From Pseudomonadota bacterium (GTDB lineage Bacteria; Myxococcota_A; Polyangia; Haliangiales; Haliangiaceae): 32,095 bases of DNA. The position numbers and the translations under genes are program-made. This document shows, one piece after another, positions 25,601 through 32,095 of this stretch (its first letter is position 1; the number at the start of each line of letters is the position of its first letter). Below the pieces are notes generated by a model, which searched no databases, had not been told where the DNA came from, and was given only the letters and a program-made list of their open reading frames with translations. The stretch covers positions 1 through 32,095 of the forward strand of contig JAPLLF010001123.1 of the NCBI GenBank assembly GCA_026387715.1, in the 5' to 3' direction.

Positions 25601-26230
25601 TTGATGTTCTTCGCGATCGGGTTCGCTGCCGGTGCGCTGACCGGCATCCCGATCGGCCCGGTGAACGTGGCGGTGATCGACGCGGCGTACCGGTTCACGT
25701 TCCGACGCGCGGTGGCGGTCGGCGCCGGTGGGGCGGTCGCCGATGGGCTGTACGCGGCGCTCGGCGTGCTCGGCGTGGCCCCGCTGTTCGAGCGCTATCC
25801 GTCGGTGCCTCCGATCCTCTCGGCGATCAGCGGGGTGATCCTGCTCATCTACGGGGTGCTCACCGCGCGGAGCCAGCCGGTCACGCCGGCGTCGAGCTCG
25901 TCGGACGCGCCCGTCGATCGCCGGCGCGAGATGCGGCAGGGGTTCACCATCGGGCTCGCGCTGATCCTGCTCAACCCCGCGGCGCTGGTGACCTGGGTCG
26001 TGATCGTCAGCTCGAAGATCCCGGCGGCGACGACGATCGACGGGATCTCGTTCGCGATCGGGGTCAGCGTGGGGAGCTTCGCGTGGTTCGCGCTCGTCGC
26101 CTACCTGACGACGAAGGGCAAGCACGTCCTCGGTGACAAGGCCGCGTGGATCCCGCGGCTCATCGGCATCGCGCTGATCTTCTACGCCGGCTACCTGCTC
26201 GTCAGAGCGCTCGCCTACGTGATCCTGTAG
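25598..26230 (+). CDS. LysE-family amino-acid exporter
   Basis: A 210-residue inner-membrane protein of the LysE/RhtB type. It has the family start FAIGFAAGALTGIPIGPVNVAVI, where Gly-Pro-Gly-like GPV lies in the first helix, and about six membrane segments: residues 3-25, 35-60, 70-87, 113-137, 145-168 and 185-208. Between helices 3 and 4 lies a charged loop (SSSSDAPVDRRREMRQG). LysE members export amino acids such as lysine, threonine or homoserine lactone. The GTG at 25598 is the longest start; the ATG at 25604 is also possible. It shares a 25-base divergent region with the MBL hydrolase gene and ends 7 bases before the convergent HTH-like gene. Confidence 0.85.
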   Translation: MLMFFAIGFAAGALTGIPIGPVNVAVIDAAYRFTFRRAVAVGAGGAVADGLYAALGVLGVAPLFERYPSVPPILSAISGVILLIYGVLTARSQPVTPASSSSDAPVDRRREMRQGFTIGLALILLNPAALVTWVVIVSSKIPAATTIDGISFAIGVSVGSFAWFALVAYLTTKGKHVLGDKAAWIPRLIGIALIFYAGYLLVRALAYVIL

Positions 26231-26237
26231 CGGTCGA

Positions 26238-26873
26238 TCAGTTCTCGATCGACTCGAGCATCTCGCCGATCGCCTCTTCGATCCGGACGGCGATCTTCTT
26301 GGGCACCGGCGAGTCGTTCTCGGCGAGCAGCGCGGTGAGCTTGCGCGCGGTCATCGCGATCGCGCCGCGCAGCTTGTCCTTCTTCTCCCGCGTGCTGACC
26401 GGGAACGCGAGCTCGCCGTACTGCTTGCGCAGGCTCGTCGCGTCGGCGCCCTCCTCGAACGCGACGCGGTGGATCGCGTCCATGGTGTCCTTGTCGGCCG
26501 CCGCGCGCTCCGTCGCCTTCTGCACGAAGTCGATGGTCGCCATGCTGGGCACCGGCGCCTCCTGTTGATCGCGCGCCCGCTCGATCACGCGCGGCGCCGC
26601 GCTCTCGAGGAAGTGATAGTTGTTGAGCAACTTCGCGACCGTCGCCTGCTTGAGGTGCAGCTCCTTCCTGCAGTAGTCGTCGAACGCGGGGTAGCCCCAC
26701 GCCTGCCAGGCGTTGCTCTGGGTGACCCGTGCCAGCGCCTCGGCGAGCTCGATCCACGTGCGCTTGAACGCGCGCGCCTTCGCGAGCGTGTCGGCGCGCA
26801 CCGGGTCGTTCCCGATGTCCGCCATGCGGTCTTCCATCTGCCGTTCGGTCTTCGTGAGGATGTTGGTGCCCAT
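26238..26873 (-). CDS. Probable HTH-like DNA-binding protein of unknown function
   Basis: A 211-residue soluble protein, Glu/Lys/Ala-rich and mostly helical. Residues 51-95 (SNAWQAWGYPAFDDYCRKELHL followed by KQATVAKLLNNYHFLE) resemble a pattern seen in phage-like and plasmid HTH proteins in which a short 'xFxxYCxxxLxLxxxT' element leads into a helix-turn-helix. The C-terminal half is helical with charged repeats (EKKDKLRGAIAMTARKLTALL) and may form a coiled coil. I cannot assign a family. The ATG at 26873 is the longest start; an ATG at residue 17 is possible. The gene is divergent from the lipoprotein gene by 77 bases and may control it, but there is no direct evidence. Confidence 0.6.
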   Translation of the reverse strand: MGTNILTKTERQMEDRMADIGNDPVRADTLAKARAFKRTWIELAEALARVTQSNAWQAWGYPAFDDYCRKELHLKQATVAKLLNNYHFLESAAPRVIERARDQQEAPVPSMATIDFVQKATERAAADKDTMDAIHRVAFEEGADATSLRKQYGELAFPVSTREKKDKLRGAIAMTARKLTALLAENDSPVPKKIAVRIEEAIGEMLESIEN

Positions 26874-26950
26874 CGCGACGAGGAACCTACGGGATCGGTC
26901 TGATCACCTCAGATTGTTGAGTCCTCGCACAACACTCTCGCCTAGTTACG

Positions 26951-27715
26951 GTGGGCACGCGTCGTGCTTCAACCTGGGGCGTGCGCTGGCTCCTCGTCCT
27001 CGTCCTCGCGTCTGGATGCTTTCAGAGCAACCTGGATGCGAAGCTCGGCCCTCCCGCGGACGGGACCATCAACGGGGATGGCGGGGCAGGAACCGATCCG
27101 AACGCGGTGTTCTGTCAGCTCGATGGCGACTGCGCGCTCGCGGGCGCGACCTGTTGCGAGTGCCCTACCTTCGCGGTGGCGAGCGGGGATTTCGGTTGCA
27201 ACGGGGTGGCTTGCCCGACGCCGTCCGCCTGTCCAGCCGTCCAGGCCCGCTGCGTCGCCAACACCTGCGCCGTCGTGTGCACCCCGGTCACCTGCGATGC
27301 GGCGTGCGCGGACGGCTTCGTCACCGACGCGGCCGGCTGTCTCACCTGTGCGTGCGCACCCGCGGCACCCGCGGCCTGTCACGTCGATGGGGAGTGCGCG
27401 CGCGTCGCCGCGGATTGTTGCGGCTGCGCGGCGGGAGGCATGGACACCGCGGTGCTCGCCAGCGACGCGACCGGGTTCGTCGACGGCCTCGGCTGCCCGA
27501 TGAACCCGCAGTGCCCGGGGATCGATACCTGCGAGCCCGGGGTGGTCGCGCGCTGCCTCCAGGGGAGCTGCGCGCTCACCACCGTGGGGGCGATGCCGGC
27601 GACCTCGTGTGGCCGCCCAGATCTCCCGGCCTGTCCAGCGAGCCAGCAGTGCATCTTGAACTCCGACGCGACCGCGACGAGTTTCGGGGTCGGTGTGTGT
27701 GGGACACTCCCGTGA
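26951..27715 (+). CDS. Cys-rich lipoprotein of unknown function
   Basis: A 254-residue lipoprotein. The GTG at 26951 is the longest start; the GTG at 26981 gives a neater signal, VRWLLVLVLASGC, with lipobox ASGC. The mature protein is very rich in cysteine, with pairs such as CCEC, CCGC and CAC and short repeats with the form CxVDGECARVAADCCGC compared to CQLDGDCALAGATCCEC (two copies of one Cys module at about residues 55-75 and 140-160). This kind of Cys-dense lipoprotein is frequent in myxobacteria; no enzyme motif is seen. It may bind metals or be disulfide-stiffened at the cell surface. The kinase gene follows 38 bases downstream. Confidence 0.7.
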   Translation: MGTRRASTWGVRWLLVLVLASGCFQSNLDAKLGPPADGTINGDGGAGTDPNAVFCQLDGDCALAGATCCECPTFAVASGDFGCNGVACPTPSACPAVQARCVANTCAVVCTPVTCDAACADGFVTDAAGCLTCACAPAAPAACHVDGECARVAADCCGCAAGGMDTAVLASDATGFVDGLGCPMNPQCPGIDTCEPGVVARCLQGSCALTTVGAMPATSCGRPDLPACPASQQCILNSDATATSFGVGVCGTLP

Positions 27716-27738
27716 CCGGCGCGGGCGAGTAACCGCGT

Positions 27739-27744
27739 TATAAT
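27739..27744 (+). promoter_or_regulatory. Consensus -10 (TATAAT) in front of the kinase gene
   Basis: TATAAT (27739-27744) ends 9 nt before the ATG at 27754, placing the likely transcript start about three bases before the start codon. Upstream a GTGACC is 21 nt away, too far for a normal -35. The only ribosome-site-like bases, GGCGG, lie too close to the ATG to be convincing. Confidence 0.55.
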
Positions 27745-27753
27745 GGCGGCCTC

Positions 27754-29616
27754 ATGAGCGATGGCACAGCTTCGGAATCCGCCCAGACGCCTTCGCTAGT
27801 CGGGACCATCCTCGATGGTCGCTACCGGCTAACGAAGAAGCTCGGTGAAGGCGGGATGGGTGAGGTCTATGCGGGCGAGCACGTGCACATCGAGAAGCGA
27901 TTCGCGATCAAGCTGCTGCGTCCGGAGATCGTCTCGAACCAGGAGGCGGTGAAGCGCTTCTACCAGGAGGCGCGCTCGGCCTCGTCGATCGGGCATCGCA
28001 ACATCATCGGCATCGAGGACTTCGGGCAGCTCCCCGACGGTCGCGTGTACATGTGCATGGAGCTCCTCAAGGGAGCGCCGCTCAACGACATGATCGCGCC
28101 CCCGGGCACGGAGGGGAGCCAGCAGCCGATGCCGATCGATCGGCTGCTCAACATCATGATCCAGACGATGCACGGCCTGGCCGCCGCGCACGCCAAGGGC
28201 ATCGTCCATCGCGACATGAAGCCCGAGAACATCTACGTCACCGAGGGGCCCAACGGCGAGGACATCCCCAAGCTCCTCGACTTCGGCATCGCGAAGGTGT
28301 CCGGCAACGACGGCCAGAACAACCTGACGCGCACCGGCACGATCTTCGGCACGCCGTTCTACATGGCGCCCGAGCAAGCGCTCGGCAATCCCGTCGACGC
28401 GCGTACCGACATCTACGCCGTCGGCATCATCATGTACGAGGTGTTCGCCGGCTCGCTCCCGTTCCAGGGCGAGTCGTTCATGGGCATCCTCACGCAGCAC
28501 ATCACGACGGAGCCCGAGCCCGTGTGGGAGCGCGCGGGAAAGGCTGGTCGGCAGCTCCCGCCCGAGCTCGCGGACATCATCACGCGCTGCCTGCGCAAGA
28601 ACCCCGCGGAGCGCCACCAGTCGATGGACGAGCTGATCGCCGCGCTCGTGCCGATCTATCGCGGCATGGCGGGCGCCGGGATGAGCAGCTACATGGAGGC
28701 GTTCCCCGTCGTCCGGAGCGGGCAGCAGGCCGTGGTCGGGCCGTCGCCGACCGGCGCGATGCCGCGACCCGGCCAGATGCCGATGTCCGGCGGCGTCGCG
28801 CCGACGATGATGTCGGGCATGCCACCGCCCGGCATGATGCAGACGCCCGCGGGCGGCATGCCCCCCGTCGGTGGATACATGCCAGGCCCTTCGCAGTCGA
28901 CCCCTGCGTTCGGCGCGTCGAGTTCGGGGCTCTACAACCCGAACTCGTCGGTCATCGAGGCGCCGAAGTCCGGTGGAGGCAAGGGCCTCGTCATCGCGCT
29001 CATCCTGCTGCTCGTCGTCGGTGGCGGTGCCGCGGGCGTGTACTTCGCGATGTTCCGCGACCCGGGCAAACCGGGTCCAGGCTCGGCCGGCTCCAGCGAC
29101 GTCGCGTTGCTCGGCTCCGATGGGTCGGCCAAGGCCGGCGATCCGGGTTCGGCGCACACCAAGGTCGACGACGTGAAGGATCCCGTGAAGGAGCCCGTGA
29201 AGGATCCGGCGAAGGATCCGGTGTCAGGTACCGTGAAGGATCCGCACGACTCGTGGGCAGGCTCCGATGAGCCCACCTCGTTCGAGATCTGGGAGAACGG
29301 TAAGAAGATCGGGATGGGCCCGACGAACCTCGAGGTCGCGGCGAACGCGAAGCGCACGCTGACGATCAAGGCCAAGGGCTACAAGGATCGTCAGGTGCTC
29401 CTCGACGGCAAGAACGACGAGCTCAAGTTCTCGCTCGACCACGTGCCGGGGGTCGTGACCAACGGCTCCAATGGCTCCAACGGCACCGTGACGCGACCGC
29501 CGCGCACCAAGCTCGATTGCAGCAAGGTCATCGTCGACTCGACCAACGCGGCATGTCGCAAGCAGTACTGCGCGAATCACACGTCGGATAACCGCTGCAA
29601 CGTCGACGACGACTGA
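27754..29616 (+). CDS. Membrane-bound serine/threonine protein kinase with C-terminal PEGA-like domain
   Basis: A 620-residue Hanks-type kinase. Catalytic motifs are all present: GEGGMGEVY (P-loop, residues 31-39), AIKLL (K53), E72, HRDMKPEN (D154, N159), DFGIAK (D176) and APEQ (E207). So an active kinase is expected. After the kinase domain (about 1-290) comes a Met/Pro/Gly-rich linker (about 330-400), a membrane helix at about 411-434 ([15 protein letters not shown]), a basic-acidic repeat with [14 protein letters not shown], then a region (about 508-555) like a PEGA domain and a Cys-containing C-terminus. The kinase is cytoplasmic and the PEGA-like part periplasmic, a common myxobacterial layout for sensing envelope state. 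The TPR gene follows 22 bases later and may encode a partner. Confidence 0.95.
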   Translation: MSDGTASESAQTPSLVGTILDGRYRLTKKLGEGGMGEVYAGEHVHIEKRFAIKLLRPEIVSNQEAVKRFYQEARSASSIGHRNIIGIEDFGQLPDGRVYMCMELLKGAPLNDMIAPPGTEGSQQPMPIDRLLNIMIQTMHGLAAAHAKGIVHRDMKPENIYVTEGPNGEDIPKLLDFGIAKVSGNDGQNNLTRTGTIFGTPFYMAPEQALGNPVDARTDIYAVGIIMYEVFAGSLPFQGESFMGILTQHITTEPEPVWERAGKAGRQLPPELADIITRCLRKNPAERHQSMDELIAALVPIYRGMAGAGMSSYMEAFPVVRSGQQAVVGPSPTGAMPRPGQMPMSGGVAPTMMSGMPPPGMMQTPAGGMPPVGGYMPGPSQSTPAFGASSSGLYNPNSSVIEAPKSGGGKGLVIALILLLVVGGGAAGVYFAMFRDPGKPGPGSAGSSDVALLGSDGSAKAGDPGSAHTKVDDVKDPVKEPVKDPAKDPVSGTVKDPHDSWAGSDEPTSFEIWENGKKIGMGPTNLEVAANAKRTLTIKAKGYKDRQVLLDGKNDELKFSLDHVPGVVTNGSNGSNGTVTRPPRTKLDCSKVIVDSTNAACRKQYCANHTSDNRCNVDDD

Positions 29617-29638
29617 CTCCTAGCGAAGGATTTTCATC

Positions 29639-30574
29639 ATGCGTTCGATCTGGCGATATCTCGTTCTGAGCCTGTGTCTCGCACTCGCGACCGCGGCGCC
29701 CGCCTTCGCGGATGACCGGGCCGACGCCAAGGCGCACTACCAGGCGGGCGTGAAGGCCTACGGCTCGCAGGACTACCGCACGGCGATCCGCGAATTCGCC
29801 GCGGCGCAGCAGCTCCTGCCGGCGGAGCTGAACAACTACAACCTCGCGCTCTGCTACGACAAGCTGGGAGAGGCCGAGCCCGCGATCCAGTACTACCGGC
29901 AGTACCTCGATCACGTGCCCACGACCGACAAGCGGCCGGAGATCGAGGCGAGCATGTCGCGGCTCCAGGCGGCGGCGAGCTCGTCGAGCGCCAAGCGCGC
30001 GGAAGAGGCGCGCCGCGCCGAGGAGCAGCGTCGTGCCGACGAGGCGGCGAAGGCCGAGGCGGCGCGCAAGGCCGACGACACGCGTCGCGCCGACGAGGCG
30101 GCGAAGGAGGCGGTCGGCCCGGTCGGTCCCGCGGTCGGTCCGACGTTGCCACCGACCGTCACGGTCGGCGTCGGCTCGACGGGAACGCCGGGGACCGCCA
30201 GCGTGGTCTCCACCGGCGACGCGCAGCTCGATCGCGCGAACGCGATCGACGTCAACGGCGTGCGCGCGCAGCGCTTCGGCGCAGGCACGAACGGCGTGCC
30301 CGATCCGCGTGGTGGTCCCGCGGTGGCTGCACCCACCACGGCGGCGCAGGGGCCCAACGGTGCCCTCACGCCCGACGCCAAGGAAGAGCCGCCGAAGGCG
30401 ACCCCGGTCTACAAGAAGTGGTGGTTCTGGGCCGTCGTCGCGGTGAGCGCGTACGTGGTCTACGAGATCGTGAACAACGATTCCACGATGACCACCGCAC
30501 GCGCGCGCGAGACCCTGCCGCTCGGGCCCGTCGGCCAGCAGGCGGGCGGCGGCATGACGCTCCTGCGCTGGTAG
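29639..30574 (+). CDS. Secreted TPR-containing protein with C-terminal membrane segment
   Basis: A 311-residue protein. The ATG has AAGGA 8 nt upstream. Residues 1-24 are a signal peptide (YLVLSLCLALATAAPAFA). Tetratricopeptide-like helices cover about 27-95 (AKAHYQAGVKAYGSQDYRTA and YNLALCYDKLGEAEPAIQYY), so it is likely a protein-protein interaction scaffold. About 115-160 is a charged, Ala/Arg/Glu coiled-coil-like region (EEARRAEEQRRADEAAK), followed by a low-complexity Gly/Pro/Thr part. A hydrophobic stretch at 261-278 (WFWAVVAVSAYVVY) could anchor the C-terminal end in a membrane, with about 30 residues after it. Such proteins often accompany myxobacterial kinases with PEGA domains, and here the kinase gene is directly upstream. 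Confidence 0.8.
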   Translation: MRSIWRYLVLSLCLALATAAPAFADDRADAKAHYQAGVKAYGSQDYRTAIREFAAAQQLLPAELNNYNLALCYDKLGEAEPAIQYYRQYLDHVPTTDKRPEIEASMSRLQAAASSSSAKRAEEARRAEEQRRADEAAKAEAARKADDTRRADEAAKEAVGPVGPAVGPTLPPTVTVGVGSTGTPGTASVVSTGDAQLDRANAIDVNGVRAQRFGAGTNGVPDPRGGPAVAAPTTAAQGPNGALTPDAKEEPPKATPVYKKWWFWAVVAVSAYVVYEIVNNDSTMTTARARETLPLGPVGQQAGGGMTLLRW

Positions 30575-30587
30575 CGGCGGTAGTGAT

Positions 30588-32095
30588 ATGACCCAGGGGA
30601 TGACGACTTCCCCCGCGGATCAGGCCCGCGAGCCCCCCCGGTTGCGCGCGCGGCCGAGTGACTACCGAGCGTGGTTCGCGTGCGTCGTCGGGGTCGGGGC
30701 GGTCGTCGTTGGGCTTGTTGGTGGATGCGTCGACGAGGGCCAAGGGTCGAAGAAGCAGATCGATCAAAGCCTCATCGCGGCCCACCTCCTGACCTCGATC
30801 CCCGTCGGGCTCACGCGGCTCGACGTCGCGCTCGCGGACAAGGTCGTGTACCTCGGCAACACGGTCGACGTGACGCAGGTCGCGCCGGGCGCCACGGTGC
30901 ACATCAAGCACTACTGGAAGGTGCTCGCGCCGGTCGGGCCGGGATGGCGCGTGTTCGCCACGGTCCGCGGCAGCGCGAACACGGCGGACTTCGTGAACGT
31001 GCCCGCGAGCGAGCTGGAGCAAGGGCACCCCCCGGAGCGCTGGCTGCCGGGCCAGATCATCGAGGACGAGCAGGACCTCACGCTGCGCCCGGACTGGAAG
31101 AGCAAGAGCGCGACCGTGCTCGTCGGGCTCATCCGCGTCGGCGCGCACGACACGCTCGACCGGATGCGCGCCGATGGCCCGAACACGCTCGATCGCGCGG
31201 TGATCGCGCGCCGGCTCGACGTCGATCTGTCGAAGGCGCCGCCACCCGCGGGCACCGTCTACGTGCCGCACTGCGCGGGGCCGATCGTGGTCGATGGGAT
31301 CGCGAACGACGCGGCGTGGACGACCGCGCTCGTGTCGCCGGAGTTCGCGACGGCGGAGGGCAGCCCCGAGCCGGTCGGCAAGGCGACCGCGCGGATGTGC
31401 TGGGACGAGGCGAACCTGATGGTGTTCGTGTCGGTGGTCGATACGGACGTGTACAGCGAGTACAAGAAGCAGGACGATCCGCTGTGGAAGCAGGACGCGG
31501 TCGAGATGTTCGTCGACGCGGACGGCAATCGGCGCGGTTACGTCGAGCTGCAGGTGAACCCGAACAACGCGACGTTCGACTCGTGGTTCGCGGCGGGTCG
31601 CGCCGCGAAGGGCGACGAGGCGTGGGATAGCGGGATGGTGACGGCGGTCAAGGTACGCGGCACGCCGGACCAGCCGAACGATTCGGATCAGGGGTGGGAT
31701 GTGGAGATCGCGATCCCGTATGCGGCGGTGAAGGGGCGGGACGACGCGATGGCGGTGCGGCTGCCGCCGGCGATCGGCGATCGGTGGCGGATGAACGTGG
31801 TGCGCGTCGACAAGAAGAGCGACGCGACGAGCCCGGCCGCGGCGTCGTGGAACCGGATCACGTACCAGGACTGGCACGGGCTCGATCGGATGCTGACGCT
31901 CGTGTTCGCGGACGCCACCGGCTCGATCGTCGTCGGAACCGGCACCGGCAGCGGCAGCGGCAGCGGCAGCGGTAGCGGTACCGGAAGCGGCACCGGAAGC
32001 GGAACCGGCACCGGCAGCGGAAGCGGAAGCGGCACCGGCACCGGCAGCGGAACCGGAAGCGGAAGCGGTACCGGCAGCGGAAGCGGAAGCGGAAG
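30588..32095 (+). CDS. Lipoprotein with CBM9-like domain and Gly-Ser/Thr repeat tail, 3' end beyond the window
   Basis: From the ATG at 30588 (ATG 30600 is an alternative) the frame stays open to the window end, 502 codons plus two bases. The N-terminus contains a charged segment, a hydrophobic stretch and the lipobox VGGC (about residue 45). Residues about 60-215 are an unassigned beta-rich domain. From about 224 to 440 a carbohydrate-binding family 9-like fold appears: IVVDGIANDAAWTTA, LMVFVSVVDTDVY, DPLWKQDAVEMFVDADG and YVELQVNPNNATFDSW. CBM9-like domains often bind sugars or sit in redox enzymes; here no enzyme domain is seen in the part available. The rest is (Gly-Ser/Gly-Thr)n, a flexible linker. 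It may be bound to the surface and recognise polysaccharide. The end and any further domain are not visible. Confidence 0.85.
   Translation, partial: MTQGMTTSPADQAREPPRLRARPSDYRAWFACVVGVGAVVVGLVGGCVDEGQGSKKQIDQSLIAAHLLTSIPVGLTRLDVALADKVVYLGNTVDVTQVAPGATVHIKHYWKVLAPVGPGWRVFATVRGSANTADFVNVPASELEQGHPPERWLPGQIIEDEQDLTLRPDWKSKSATVLVGLIRVGAHDTLDRMRADGPNTLDRAVIARRLDVDLSKAPPPAGTVYVPHCAGPIVVDGIANDAAWTTALVSPEFATAEGSPEPVGKATARMCWDEANLMVFVSVVDTDVYSEYKKQDDPLWKQDAVEMFVDADGNRRGYVELQVNPNNATFDSWFAAGRAAKGDEAWDSGMVTAVKVRGTPDQPNDSDQGWDVEIAIPYAAVKGRDDAMAVRLPPAIGDRWRMNVVRVDKKSDATSPAAASWNRITYQDWHGLDRMLTLVFADATGSIVVGTGTGSGSGSGSGSGTGSGTGSGTGTGSGSGSGTGTGSGTGSGSGTGSGSGSG
31921..32095 (+). repeat. Gly-Ser/Gly-Thr codon repeat reaching the window edge
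   Basis: Tandem GGC/GGA-AGC, GGC/GGT-ACC and similar 6-base units fill the last 170 bases and encode alternating GS and GT. No stop is seen. Such arrays often vary in copy number between strains and are prone to assembly errors. Confidence 0.85.

Noticed and set aside
26917-26948. TTGAGT and TAGTTA before the Cys-rich lipoprotein gene
   Set aside because: Spacer of 20 nt and a -10 only 2 nt from the GTG; not a convincing promoter, and the start codon itself is uncertain.
31921-32095. CRISPR-like array
   Set aside because: The short 6-base units are in frame as Gly-Ser/Thr codons, with no spacers or conserved 25-40 base repeats.

Overview
The window is high-GC DNA with densely packed genes, often overlapping by ATGA or GTGA. 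It looks like a member of the Myxococcota (formerly Deltaproteobacteria). The evidence is a MYXO-CTERM-like sorting signal, a serine/threonine kinase with a Pro/Gly/Met-rich tail and a membrane segment, OmpA with thrombospondin type 3 repeats, a ferritin-like family that I associate with myxobacteria, and many cysteine-rich lipoproteins. I saw no rRNA, tRNA, CRISPR array, insertion sequence or phage gene. No gene-free stretch exceeds 300 bases.

Layout. Positions 1-1860 hold minus-strand housekeeping genes: bL25 (cut by the window edge), prs and a Trm112-like protein. An OmpA-family gene broken by a frameshift follows at 1956-3291, with a terminator after it. Next come a ureohydrolase (+) and ferrochelatase (-), overlapping tail to tail. 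From 5813 to 19497 every gene is on the plus strand: a DUF3052 protein, then nine genes, eight of them for exported proteins. These are a CX4CH lipoprotein, a barrel protein with a CXXCH heme motif, a small secreted peptide with duplicated Cys motifs joined by GTGA overlap to a ferritin-like diiron protein, a porin-like protein, a large PHP-type metallohydrolase lipoprotein, an unknown secreted protein, an Ig-like lipoprotein and a two-part giant protein with a MYXO-CTERM-like signal in its middle. A redoxin lipoprotein and a PHP phosphoesterase (-) follow, then a metallophosphoesterase and a class III aminotransferase (+). A three-gene membrane-lipid set (two CDP-alcohol phosphatidyltransferases, the first broken, and a small membrane protein) comes next. 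The last third has an MBL-fold hydrolase (-), a LysE exporter (+), an HTH-like protein (-), a Cys-rich lipoprotein, a Ser/Thr kinase, a TPR protein and a lipoprotein with a CBM9-like domain that runs off the end in Gly-Ser/Gly-Thr repeats.

How the genes may work together. The 5.8-19.5 kb block looks like one transcription unit making an envelope assembly: two c-type heme candidates, two outer-membrane barrels, a metallohydrolase and lipid-binding-like lipoproteins. The small Cys-repeat peptide plus diiron protein pair is the best candidate for an undescribed system, possibly a modified, exported metal-handling peptide. A second theme is initiation: several first-in-operon genes have a -10-like hexamer ending 6-11 nt before the start codon and no Shine-Dalgarno sequence, suggesting leaderless mRNAs. 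All functions are inferred by reading motifs; no database search was possible.
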